Positions 27,686-35,251 of a stretch of 35,630 nucleotides of DNA are shown here, in pieces. The DNA lies in IMG/VR virus record IMGVR_UViG_3300021963_000364, positions 1-35,630 of that record. One strand, written 5' to 3'. The notes beneath the pieces were generated by a model. It saw nothing but the letters and a program-made list of their open reading frames with translations. It had not been told where the DNA came from and ran no database searches. Origin of the DNA: a virus. The position numbers and the translations under genes were made by a program. The stretch's first letter is position 1. Each line of letters begins with the position of its first letter.

Positions 27686-28585
27686 ATGTCGGATGATGCG
27701 GAAATTTTAATTGAATTACTTACGGATGTTCTTGGTGACCCCAAACAACATTATGAGAACAAAGGACAAATTGCCTTTGACTGTCCAGCATGCGATGAAG
27801 ACCGACACAAAGGAAATCTTGAGATAAATTATTTTTCACACGTTTATAAATGTTGGTCATGTAGTGATGTGAATGACATGCACGGACCGTTAGGAAAATT
27901 GTTTGATAAGTTTGGGAATAAAAAACAAAAGAAAGTTTATAATGTCCTACAACCTGAGGAGTTTAAACCGAAGGAGAAAAAAATTACTAAACTAAGATTA
28001 CCTGAAAATTTTACAACATTTAAGGACTCGAGTCCTGTTTATCCAATTAGACGACAAGCGTACAACTACTTAAAGAATAGAGGAATAACCGATGATATTA
28101 TTGAAAAATATGGAATTGGTTTTTGTGATAAAGGTAGTCATGGTGGTCGTATCATTGTTCCATCTTACGATAAAAAAGGAGAATTGACTTATTATATTGC
28201 TAGAAGTTGGGACCCAAATAGTAGAGCCAAATATAAAAACCCCGAAGCGGAGAAAGATAAAATCATATTCAACGAGAGTTTAATTGATTGGAAAAAGGAT
28301 GTGTACTTAGTGGAAGGAGTTTTTGACGGATTCTTTTTACCTAATAGTATTCCAATGTTAGGAAAACACTTATCAACACTTTTATTTGAAAGTTTATACA
28401 ATAAATCCAAGAAAAATATTATAGTTGCGTTAGATGGGGATGCGTGGGAGAATGGATTGAAAACTTATCACGAGTTAAACGGTGGTGATTTATACGGTAG
28501 GATTAAAATAGTTAAACTACCAAAAGATAAAGATGTCTGTGACTTAAAAGGACAGATTGATGAATATTATGTAACAATTAGATGA
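27686..28585 (+). CDS. DNA primase, DnaG type (zinc finger plus Toprim)
   Basis: 299 aa. An N-terminal zinc-binding site uses FDCPAC (C33, C36) and KCWSC (C56, C59). After a linker and an RNA-polymerase-like region, the Toprim core shows YLVEGVFDGF (E210, D214) and IIVALDGDAW (D250, D252), the metal-binding acids. This matches bacterial/phage DnaG-type primases that lay RNA primers at the fork, though it is short and has no obvious helicase-binding domain, so a separate helicase is expected elsewhere in the genome. It begins the rightward replication/recombination unit and its stop overlaps the next start (ATGA). The upstream hairpin and A/T-rich leader are its only visible control signals. 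Confidence 0.88.
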   Translation: MSDDAEILIELLTDVLGDPKQHYENKGQIAFDCPACDEDRHKGNLEINYFSHVYKCWSCSDVNDMHGPLGKLFDKFGNKKQKKVYNVLQPEEFKPKEKKITKLRLPENFTTFKDSSPVYPIRRQAYNYLKNRGITDDIIEKYGIGFCDKGSHGGRIIVPSYDKKGELTYYIARSWDPNSRAKYKNPEAEKDKIIFNESLIDWKKDVYLVEGVFDGFFLPNSIPMLGKHLSTLLFESLYNKSKKNIIVALDGDAWENGLKTYHELNGGDLYGRIKIVKLPKDKDVCDLKGQIDEYYVTIR

Positions 28586-29445
28586 CAAAAGATTTAAATG
28601 AGATTGCGAAAGAGATTCGTGAAATTTTACAAAAGAGAAGAGAAGAGTTAGATTTAACCTTCGTTGAAGATACTCACACTTACTACATGAAAGACTTGAA
28701 AGGTGTTGTTAGAGATAATTACCCATCTGTAAGTAAAGTGATGAAACTTTTCTATGAGGAGTTTGATAGTGAGGGTATCTCATATAAAAAGGCGAATGGA
28801 GACCCTGAGGTTCAAAAACAGTTACTTGATGAATGGAAGGATGCGGGAGATTACTCAACAAACATGGGAAGTAGAGTTCACTACCTTTTAGAAAAGAAAC
28901 TTATTGAGATGTTTGGTGATTACAAAGAAGTTAGACAACCAATCTTTGACTGTGACTTTACTCAAATACTAAAGGGTGATTCCATGGTAGTTGCGGGAAG
29001 TAATTACTTGGACCTAATGTTAGAACGAGGCGCGGTACTTCTTGATACTGAGATTGTTTTAGGAGACCCTGAGTTAGGTTATACAGGACAACCTGACAAG
29101 GTGTGGTTAATCTTTAATAAAGAGATGACTGAATTCGGAATTGTTATTACGGATTGGAAATCAAATAAACCAAAAAACTTTGAGGAGAATCATTTCACAA
29201 AAAGAATGAAATACCCATTTCAGAAACACCCAAACAACGCTTTAGGTCACTACTTTACCCAATTACCATTCTATGGTAAACTATTACTTAAAATGTTGAA
29301 GGGAACCAAATATGAAAACCTAAAACTATACGGTTGTATTATTGTTTTGGTTAAGGAAACTGGTGATTATGAAGAGTTCAGAGTCCCAAAGGAAGTTATA
29401 AATACCATATTAGATATGGATATGAAGAAATATTTGACAAAATAA
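28582..29445 (+). CDS. RecB/Cas4-type PD-(D/E)XK exonuclease
   Basis: 287 aa. Motifs occur in the family order: GSRVHYLLE (H100), an upstream acid in LLDTEIVLG (E157), GQPDKVWLI (D172), ITDWKSNK (D191, K193) and the QLPFYGKLL helix (Q227, Y231). This is the signature of the RecB/AddB/Cas4-like nuclease group, which resects or trims DNA ends. There is no Cys set for a Cas4-like iron-sulphur cluster that I can see. It overlaps the primase gene by 4 bases and lies in the unit leading to gp47/gp46-like genes, so a part in replication-coupled recombination or host DNA breakdown is likely. The first 25 residues are a charged helix. Confidence 0.85.
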   Translation: MTKDLNEIAKEIREILQKRREELDLTFVEDTHTYYMKDLKGVVRDNYPSVSKVMKLFYEEFDSEGISYKKANGDPEVQKQLLDEWKDAGDYSTNMGSRVHYLLEKKLIEMFGDYKEVRQPIFDCDFTQILKGDSMVVAGSNYLDLMLERGAVLLDTEIVLGDPELGYTGQPDKVWLIFNKEMTEFGIVITDWKSNKPKNFEENHFTKRMKYPFQKHPNNALGHYFTQLPFYGKLLLKMLKGTKYENLKLYGCIIVLVKETGDYEEFRVPKEVINTILDMDMKKYLTK

Positions 29446-29464
29446 ACAAAAATAACTATATTTT
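29433..29464 (+). promoter_or_regulatory. Possible Bacteroidetes-type promoter
   Basis: TTTG (29433-29436), a 20-base spacer, and TATATTTT (29457-29464) resemble the Bacteroidetes TTTG / TAnnTTTG promoter with the final G replaced by T. The spacing equals that of the better promoter at 34653-34684. It could drive the small genes from 29562 onward. Confidence 0.4.
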
Positions 29465-29467
29465 ACC

Positions 29468-29560
29468 ATGGAAAGTAATGTAACATTGGTATGGGTGCAT
29501 ACCACAACTTGGGATGATTTTCTCCCAAATGGATTAACAATAAATTATATAATTAAATAA
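29468..29560 (+). CDS. Possible 30-aa microprotein
   Basis: An ATG at 29468 opens a 30-codon frame ending in TAA one base before the ATG at 29562; it contains VWVHTTTWDDFLP. It fills most of an otherwise blank 116-base gap and is tightly spaced to the next gene, which favours translation. Against it, the candidate promoter at 29433-29464 would place the transcript start at or past this ATG. It may instead be leader sequence. Confidence 0.35.
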   Translation: MESNVTLVWVHTTTWDDFLPNGLTINYIIK

Positions 29561-29561
29561 G

Positions 29562-29774
29562 ATGGACGATATTCTAAGACCAAAAATTGACCTTAAAAAA
29601 CAACCAACAGTTGACTGTGAGAAATGTCACTCAAAATACTTTAAAGAGGTTGTAATGATTAAAAAAGTACCTAAATTAATGACGGGTAGTCATGAGGACA
29701 CAATAGTCCCATTCCCAACTTATATGTGTAGTGAATGTGGACATGTTAATATTGATTTCGAATTGTTTGATTAA
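29562..29774 (+). CDS. Small zinc-ribbon protein
   Basis: 70 aa with two Cys pairs, CEKC (C19, C22) and CSEC (C56, C59), spaced as in a zinc ribbon, the second followed by GHVN. Such short phage proteins often bind nucleic acid or a polymerase partner, but the fold alone does not tell which. It lies 2 bases upstream of the next gene in a run of short genes. Confidence 0.75.
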   Translation: MDDILRPKIDLKKQPTVDCEKCHSKYFKEVVMIKKVPKLMTGSHEDTIVPFPTYMCSECGHVNIDFELFD

Positions 29775-29776
29775 AT

Positions 29777-29986
29777 ATGACACACAAAGAATTTTATATT
29801 TGGTTAGATGGATTCATGACCAATAGAAGTTGGACTGTAATCCAACAATCCGATATTGAAGGAATACAAGAAAAAATGAAAGAAGTTAAAGACGACTTTG
29901 ATTTTGATAAGTTCATCAACATAAGTAAACACAGAAAATTCAACGAACCAATAATCGTTGATTCAAAAGAACAATTAAATGACTAA
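29777..29986 (+). CDS. Small hypothetical phage protein
   Basis: 69 aa, beginning MTHKEFYIWLDGFMTNRSWT, an acidic/helical protein without Cys, membrane segment or catalytic motif. The KEFYIWLDGF start is of a type I have seen in small proteins of T4-like phages, but I cannot assign a function. Its last 8 bases overlap the next gene (ATGACTAA), so it is part of the same operon. Confidence 0.65.
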   Translation: MTHKEFYIWLDGFMTNRSWTVIQQSDIEGIQEKMKEVKDDFDFDKFINISKHRKFNEPIIVDSKEQLND

Positions 29987-30230
29987 CATAAGTAAAATAT
30001 TAATGATATTTGGGGTTTTCGTTTTAGGTATTGCCATGGGACTTATAATTGAAAAATCTAAACCAATTAAAGTTATTACTATAACTAATACCGATACGAC
30101 ATTGGTTAACCAAGTTGAAGAACTTGAAGAACAGAATGAATTACTTTTAGATGAATTACAACTAAAGGAAAGTGAAATTAGTTATTGGGGTAGAAAGTAT
30201 GACGATTTAAAACACAAACGTAATGATTAA
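29979..30230 (+). CDS. Single-span membrane protein with coiled-coil tail
   Basis: 83 aa. Residues about 6-24 are a hydrophobic helix (ILMIFGVFVLGIAMGLII) followed by Lys residues, so the C-terminus should... by the positive-inside rule the basic side (KSKPIK) suggests the tail stays in the cytoplasm. Residues about 45-75 form a Glu/Leu-rich coiled coil. It overlaps the gene before and the gp47-like gene after by 8 bases each, with closely similar junctions (ATGACTAA, ATGATTAA). The shape resembles an inner-membrane spanin, but there are no lysis genes nearby; a membrane tether for the recombination machinery is an alternative. Both are inferences. Confidence 0.68.
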   Translation: MTNISKILMIFGVFVLGIAMGLIIEKSKPIKVITITNTDTTLVNQVEELEEQNELLLDELQLKESEISYWGRKYDDLKHKRND

Positions 30231-31002
30231 GAAACTAGTACACTTTTCTGATTTACACGTCAGATTATTTAAAGACCACGAACTTTATCGTGAAATCTTA
30301 ACTGATATGTTTACTCAGTTTAAAGATATTGCTCCTGATAGAATAGTATTCACAGGTGACTTAGTTCATTCTAAAAATCAAATGACACCTGAACTTATTG
30401 AGTTTGTTGCTTGGGTTTTAACTGAATGTTCTAAGATTGCTAAAACAGTTCTTATCATTGGTAACCACGACTTCCTTGAAAACAACATGTCAAGGTTGGA
30501 TGCTCTAACCCCAATAATTGATTCATTACAGGATGAGAACATTGTTTACTTGAAAAACAGAGGAGTATATGACGACCAAAATATTGATTGGGTTGTATAT
30601 TCATTAATGGACCATAATATCCCACCTGATATTGAAAAGAATGACCGATTAAAGATTGGATTATTCCATGGACCTGTCCAAGGTTTAACAACTGACATCG
30701 GATACAAATTTGAAACGGGATTTGAATCAGATAAATTTGATGGATGTGATTTAGTTCTATGTGGAGATATTCACAAACGACAAATATTCAATATACCTGG
30801 AGGTAAGAAAGCTTACATGGTCGGGTCAACAATCCAACAGAACTTTGGTGAAACGATTAACAAACATGGATACGGTATTTACGATGTTGAAAATGACAAA
30901 TATGAATTTGTTGATTTGAAAAACACAAAACCTTTCCTATCTTTTAAACTAAAATCATTTGACGATATTATAGATGGTACAGAGAAACTCGCAAACGTAT
31001 AA
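30223..31002 (+). CDS. SbcD/Mre11-type nuclease, T4 gp47-like
   Basis: 259 aa. The calcineurin-type phosphoesterase motifs appear in order: HFSDLHVR (D10, H12), FTGDLVHS (D46), IIGNHDF (N81, H82), LFHGP (H149) and CGDIHKR (H184). It should pair with the gp46-like ATPase at 32279-34651 to process DNA ends for recombination-dependent replication. It is shorter than T4 gp47 (339 aa); the missing part lies after the catalytic core, where Mre11 family members have capping and ATPase-binding regions. Unlike in T4, three genes separate it from the ATPase gene. Its 3' end overlaps the next gene by 29 bases. Confidence 0.9.
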   Translation: MIKKLVHFSDLHVRLFKDHELYREILTDMFTQFKDIAPDRIVFTGDLVHSKNQMTPELIEFVAWVLTECSKIAKTVLIIGNHDFLENNMSRLDALTPIIDSLQDENIVYLKNRGVYDDQNIDWVVYSLMDHNIPPDIEKNDRLKIGLFHGPVQGLTTDIGYKFETGFESDKFDGCDLVLCGDIHKRQIFNIPGGKKAYMVGSTIQQNFGETINKHGYGIYDVENDKYEFVDLKNTKPFLSFKLKSFDDIIDGTEKLANV

Positions 31003-31615
31003 TATTGAGATTAAGAACGTCAAGGAAGTTTATGATTATTGTTTATTAAATAAAATCTTAGACATTGACGAATTCATTAACAAATGTTTCAAGAATGGAT
31101 TCCATACCGAAAAATATGGATTGTTGGGAAATCCACTTAATGATGGTGAAAAAGACTTAAAAATAGACGAGATTCAGGAAAAACGTGTGGAAATTGAGGT
31201 AATCCGTGAAATACGTGTGGAAGTACCCGTTGAAGTAATTAAAGAGGTTGAGAAAATAGTTGAGGTTATTAAGGAAATTCCTGTTGAGAAAATAGTAATT
31301 CAGGAAGTGATTAAAGAAATTCCTATTGAAAGAATTGTTAAAGTATCTGACGATACTCAAATAAATGAACTCTTGTTAAAAATACAACAGTTGGAGAACA
31401 GACCTCCTGAGATTGTTGAGATTATAAAGGAAGTTGAAAAGACAAACGATAAAACTTTGATGTTACAGGAAACATTAAATAAATTACGTAAGGAACTTAC
31501 TGATAAAAATAGTAAGATTACGGAACTTGAGGGAACTATCAATAATTTAGAACAAATAAATAAAAATCAAGGTGCGGTCTTTATGAAAGGGTCGAACCTA
31601 TCACAAAATTTATAA
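30974..31615 (+). CDS. Coiled-coil protein with Val-Glu-Ile-Lys repeats
   Basis: 213 aa, starting inside the end of the gp47-like gene (29-base overlap). After a folded first 55 residues, about 65-120 consist of alternating Val/Ile and Glu/Lys units (VEVIKEVEKIVEVIKEIPVE) punctuated by Pro. Residues about 125-205 return to a Leu/Lys/Glu coiled coil. Long extended or coiled stretches suggest a scaffold or tether. Its place between the nuclease and the ATPase genes hints that it bridges or regulates that complex, but I know no homologue with a defined role. Confidence 0.68.
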   Translation: MVQRNSQTYNIEIKNVKEVYDYCLLNKILDIDEFINKCFKNGFHTEKYGLLGNPLNDGEKDLKIDEIQEKRVEIEVIREIRVEVPVEVIKEVEKIVEVIKEIPVEKIVIQEVIKEIPIERIVKVSDDTQINELLLKIQQLENRPPEIVEIIKEVEKTNDKTLMLQETLNKLRKELTDKNSKITELEGTINNLEQINKNQGAVFMKGSNLSQNL

Positions 31616-31619
31616 AATT

Positions 31620-31967
31620 ATGATAATATTAGTATGGTTATTAATTGCTTATGGGATGACTAATATCCTTGTTTACGGGTCCATATTCCAAGGGATGAGA
31701 AATTGGTTTAATAAAATGGGTAATAATGAATATATACCTTTCAGCGGGGTATTCAAGTTTATTTCGGACTTATTATCTTGTATGATGTGTACAAGTACAT
31801 GGGTTGGTTTCTTCTTATCTTTAGTTTTTTATTCACCATCACAAACTTTTTTTGGACATAATGATTTTATTTCCCTATTCTTTGATGGTATGTTAGCGTC
31901 AGGGTTTGTATGGGCGTTTAACGGAATGGTAGAATGGTTTGAAGAAAATAGACCAACAAAATTATAA
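31620..31967 (+). CDS. Multi-span membrane protein with CxxC
   Basis: 115 aa, with hydrophobic segments at about 2-20, 45-72 and 82-102. The middle of the second contains LLSCMMCTSTWVGFF (C54, C57); a Cys pair followed by Trp-Val-Gly at a membrane boundary is reminiscent of the DUF1360 group of small phage and bacterial membrane proteins, an assignment I hold loosely. The start is preceded by ATTTAT 6 bases upstream. Function unknown; possible roles include superinfection exclusion or altering the host envelope. Confidence 0.65.
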   Translation: MIILVWLLIAYGMTNILVYGSIFQGMRNWFNKMGNNEYIPFSGVFKFISDLLSCMMCTSTWVGFFLSLVFYSPSQTFFGHNDFISLFFDGMLASGFVWAFNGMVEWFEENRPTKL

Positions 31968-32004
31968 AATTAATAAATCAAATAACAAATAAATAAAAAC
32001 AATT

Positions 32005-32277
32005 ATGCCAAAGTCAAAATTACGTGGAGGTGCAAAGGCACACAATGCAAGAGTTGCAAAACGAAACGAGCGATTAAAAGTTGAAAGAAAACTAGCGGAA
32101 AAACAGTATGTTGAAATGATGGAACAACGTTTACAAGAATTCCAAAACAAATTCTCAGGTCTTACTGAAACTGATGAGTTAAGTGCTGAAAATGTTGTTG
32201 ATGTTCTAACTAGCAAAGAACCAACACAAGAAAATGTTACACCAACTGAAGACCAAGTTTCTGAATTAGAAAAATAA
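32005..32277 (+). CDS. Small basic/acidic helical protein
   Basis: 90 aa. The N-terminal half is strongly basic (MPKSKLRGGAKAHNARVAKR), the C-terminal half acidic (TEDQVSELEK). The charge split fits a nucleic-acid-binding or adapter protein. It sits 1 base before the gp46-like gene and is certainly co-transcribed with it. No known family. Confidence 0.68.
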   Translation: MPKSKLRGGAKAHNARVAKRNERLKVERKLAEKQYVEMMEQRLQEFQNKFSGLTETDELSAENVVDVLTSKEPTQENVTPTEDQVSELEK

Positions 32278-32278
32278 A

Positions 32279-34651
32279 ATGGATTTATTTAATCCTCCGA
32301 TAGAATTTAATTATAAAAGAATGAGTAAAGAATTAGAGTTTGCAACATTAGACAACCCATACTTACAAGTGGTATGGGAAGACTACGCGGAGAACTTCAC
32401 ACAAGAAAAGATTAAAAGTGTTAGACATTATTTCCAAAAGAAATATAACACTACAAATGTGAATGTTATTACCAAGACAAAGTCTAGTGATGAGGTAACT
32501 CACACCGTAGATATTTCATTCAATATCTTGGATAAGAATTATCAATCCGAATTAGTTAAATCATATCTAACTGTTAAGTCACAAGAAAATTTATTTGATG
32601 AAATTATTCATCTTGATGGAATTGTTGATAATAAGTTACTTATGAACGAAAGTGAGGTTAGTCCATTTAAACGTTGGTTCATTAAAAATATTGAGTTCTC
32701 AAATTTCCTTTCGTATGGTGAAAACCAAAAGATAGATTTTGAAAAGTCCGATGGAATTTCAGTAATTGAATCTAACCCACCAAATTTTGGGGGTAAAACA
32801 GTTTTAAGTGTCGACCTATTGTTGTTCTTATTCTTTAATGAGACAACTAAAACATCTAAAGCGGAGGAAGTATTCAACCGATTCACAGATAAGAATAAAG
32901 TTCATGTTAAAGGTGAGGTAACAATTGATGGTGAGGATTATATCATTGTTAGACAGATTGAAAGAAAAAAGGCTAAGAGTGGGGATTGGAATGTTAAAAC
33001 TGAATTAGACTTCTTCAAAAAATTATCTGACGGTAGTTTACAGAACTTCACAGGGGAACAACGAAGAGAGACCGAAGCATTCATTAAAACTTCTATTGGG
33101 TCCAAGGACGACTTCTTAATGACCATCCTAACAACCGCAACTAACTTAGAGGATTTGATTGACTCTAAACCAACTGCAAGAGGACAAGTACTATCTAGGT
33201 TTATGGGATTGGATTTTCTTAAAAAGAAAGAAGACGCAGGTAAAGAAATTTACAGTGAGTTCTCAAAATCTATGATGTCTAACATCTATAGTAGTGAGAA
33301 GTTAAAGAGTGATAATGAGGACTACAAAGGTAAGATTGACGAGTTAAAAACTCAAAATGAACAGTTACAAAAAGATTTGATTGACGTTCAGAATAGAATC
33401 ATTAAAGGTCAAGAATACCGAGACAATCTCTTAAAGAGTAAACATACTGATATTGACAAAGAAATTAGTATGTTATCACCTGATAAGGTTAGTGCCGAGA
33501 TAACTTCTTTAACTGTTCAGAAACAGAGTGTTGAAAAACAACTATCCGACATTAAGGTTGTTGAACCGTCATCGTTTTATCATGAGGACCAACATGATAA
33601 AGTTAAGGAAGAATATAACGATGCGTTCAAACAAAAGGTTGAGGTTGAAAGTAAGATTAAATCTATTGAAGAATTAAAAAGTTCTGTAGACGGTGGAATC
33701 AAATGTGAACATTGTGGAATTGACTTAATGATGGCCTCAATTACACAATCTAAAATTGCCGAACTTGACGGATATATCATGTGTAAAGACCAAATTTTGG
33801 GGTTAATGACGGATTTATCAGGTAAAGAACAAGCGTTTGTCCAGCTTAAAAAAGAGTTTGATGAGTATGAAAAAAACAAACTTATTAAAGAAAAATACGA
33901 ACTTAGTATTGAGGGGTTTGATTTAAAAATTAAAGGTCACCAAGAGAAGTTAACCAAGTATAATGAGTTACAGGACAAAATCTCAACCAATGATAAAATT
34001 GAGACTCAGTTAATTAAAGCGGGGTTAAAGTTAGATGAACTTGATGCAGAAAAAAATAACATCAATAGAAAAGTTGATAGTAACGATTACCAAATCAAAT
34101 CTTACACTGAGAAGATAGAACAAAATCTTAAAATTATTGTTAAAATTGGTGAAGAGTCAGAAAAGGAAAAAACTTATAAAATCTATTTGGAAATTTATGG
34201 TAAGAATGGAATCTCTAAAATGATTATGAAGACAATGATGCCGTTAATCAATTCTGAATTACAAAGATTGTTGGAAGATAGTTGTCACTTTAGATTGGAA
34301 GTTAGAATCAATGATAAGAATGAAGTTGAGTTCTTAATGATTGATAACAATACTCAAATTGAAAAGTTAATGGCTTCAGGTTCAGGTTATGAAAGAACAA
34401 TCGCTTCACTAGCATTGAGAGCAGTATTAAGTAAAATATGTTCATTACCAAAACCAAATATTATCGTCTTTGATGAGGTGTTTGGTAAAATCTCCAATGA
34501 TAACTTGGATATGGTTTCTGAGTTTTTCATTAAGATTAAAGAGTACTTTGAAAAGATATTCGTTATCACACATAATCCATTAGTAACAAATTGGGCGGAC
34601 AATGTTATTAAGATTAGAAAGGAAGATAATATTAGTTTTGTAACACAATAA
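32279..34651 (+). CDS. SbcC/Rad50-type ATPase, T4 gp46-like, with N-terminal extension
   Basis: 790 aa, longer than T4 gp46 (560 aa). The first ~130 residues are an added domain; the ATPase head starts near residue 132 (FIKNIEFSNFLSYGENQKID). The P-loop is ESNPPNFGGKTVL (K173, T174), with Pro where the first Gly normally stands. Coiled coils flank a zinc hook CEHC (C476, C479). The C-terminal head has the signature ASGSGYERTIASLALR, Walker B IIVFDEVFG (D732, E733) and a switch VITHNP. With the gp47-like nuclease it would form the end-processing complex that feeds strand invasion. It closes the operon; a host-type promoter follows. Confidence 0.9.
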   Translation: MDLFNPPIEFNYKRMSKELEFATLDNPYLQVVWEDYAENFTQEKIKSVRHYFQKKYNTTNVNVITKTKSSDEVTHTVDISFNILDKNYQSELVKSYLTVKSQENLFDEIIHLDGIVDNKLLMNESEVSPFKRWFIKNIEFSNFLSYGENQKIDFEKSDGISVIESNPPNFGGKTVLSVDLLLFLFFNETTKTSKAEEVFNRFTDKNKVHVKGEVTIDGEDYIIVRQIERKKAKSGDWNVKTELDFFKKLSDGSLQNFTGEQRRETEAFIKTSIGSKDDFLMTILTTATNLEDLIDSKPTARGQVLSRFMGLDFLKKKEDAGKEIYSEFSKSMMSNIYSSEKLKSDNEDYKGKIDELKTQNEQLQKDLIDVQNRIIKGQEYRDNLLKSKHTDIDKEISMLSPDKVSAEITSLTVQKQSVEKQLSDIKVVEPSSFYHEDQHDKVKEEYNDAFKQKVEVESKIKSIEELKSSVDGGIKCEHCGIDLMMASITQSKIAELDGYIMCKDQILGLMTDLSGKEQAFVQLKKEFDEYEKNKLIKEKYELSIEGFDLKIKGHQEKLTKYNELQDKISTNDKIETQLIKAGLKLDELDAEKNNINRKVDSNDYQIKSYTEKIEQNLKIIVKIGEESEKEKTYKIYLEIYGKNGISKMIMKTMMPLINSELQRLLEDSCHFRLEVRINDKNEVEFLMIDNNTQIEKLMASGSGYERTIASLALRAVLSKICSLPKPNIIVFDEVFGKISNDNLDMVSEFFIKIKEYFEKIFVITHNPLVTNWADNVIKIRKEDNISFVTQ

Positions 34652-34652
34652 G

Positions 34653-34684
34653 TTTGGTGAATCCAAAAAAGTATTGTATATTTG
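34653..34684 (+). promoter_or_regulatory. Bacteroidetes-type promoter (TTTG-N20-TATATTTG)
   Basis: TTTG at 34653-34656 and TATATTTG at 34677-34684 match the -33 and -7 boxes recognised by the Bacteroidetes housekeeping sigma factor (TTTG / TAnnTTTG), with a 20-base spacer. It lies directly after the gp46-like gene and 19 bases before the next ATG (34704), so it would give a short leader. It should let unmodified host polymerase express the acidic protein and the sigma factor. Confidence 0.78.
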
Positions 34685-34703
34685 TAGAATAGAAATTAAT
34701 AAT

Positions 34704-35249
34704 ATGAAATATTTGTTATTCGTATTTGCGAAACACAAAGACCAAGAATCTTTTGTTAAGATATTGGCAGAGGAAATTGTTGGAGTGATAGACACATCAG
34801 ACATTAAATTTTATTACGGAGATGAATCGGCGGTTCTGACTTTCAACACTAAAGAAAGTATTGAAAATGTTAAAGATTTCTTTTTGGATACATTGGGGGC
34901 TTCGGGAATTGTTTATTTCCTATCCCCTTACGAACCTGACAAAATGTCATATTGGTTAGACAGAAAAATTGAAAAACATCTATTTGATAGTGACAAAAGG
35001 TCCGATATTGTTGAAAAAACCCTTGAAGAACAGGTTGAGGTCCAAAAATTGATATTTGGTGACCTTGAAAAAGGACTTGATTCTTTAATTCAAGATATTG
35101 AAGATGAAGATGTTGATGAGATTAAACAACTAAAATCAAAACCAAGGGTGAAAACTATTGATGAACTTTTGGATAAAATAATTGATTGTGGATACGAATC
35201 ATTAACAGAAAAAGAACTAATTTTACTTAACGAATATTCTAAAAAATAA
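34704..35249 (+). CDS. Hypothetical protein with Bacteroidetes-type C-terminal motif
   Basis: 181 aa from the ATG at 34704. An in-frame TTG at 34674 would add 10 residues but begins inside the promoter, so ATG is preferred. The N-terminal ~90 residues look like a small alpha/beta domain (MKYLLFVFAKHKDQ, then SAVLTFNTKESIENVKDFF). The middle is acidic and helical. The C-terminal 32 residues (IDELLDKIIDCGYESLTEKE and on to the Ser-Lys-Lys end) resemble a short motif found at the C-termini of many Bacteroidetes proteins, including rhomboid family members. It is 2 bases from the sigma gene, so the two share a promoter. Function unknown; a partner of the sigma factor or host polymerase is possible. 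Confidence 0.75.
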   Translation: MKYLLFVFAKHKDQESFVKILAEEIVGVIDTSDIKFYYGDESAVLTFNTKESIENVKDFFLDTLGASGIVYFLSPYEPDKMSYWLDRKIEKHLFDSDKRSDIVEKTLEEQVEVQKLIFGDLEKGLDSLIQDIEDEDVDEIKQLKSKPRVKTIDELLDKIIDCGYESLTEKELILLNEYSKK

Positions 35250-35251
35250 AT

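Noticed and set aside
29979-30230. Confident inner-membrane spanin call
   Set aside because: The shape fits, but no holin, endolysin or outer spanin lies nearby and the gene is embedded in the recombination operon.
31157-31542. Minus-strand Asn/Phe/Leu-rich frames
   Set aside because: They are the complement of the Val-Glu-Ile-Lys repeats of the coiled-coil gene; the repeated pattern is only its mirror.
34674-34703. Earlier TTG start for the 181-aa protein
   Set aside because: It lies inside or before the promoter -7 box, and an ATG with a suitable leader follows at 34704.
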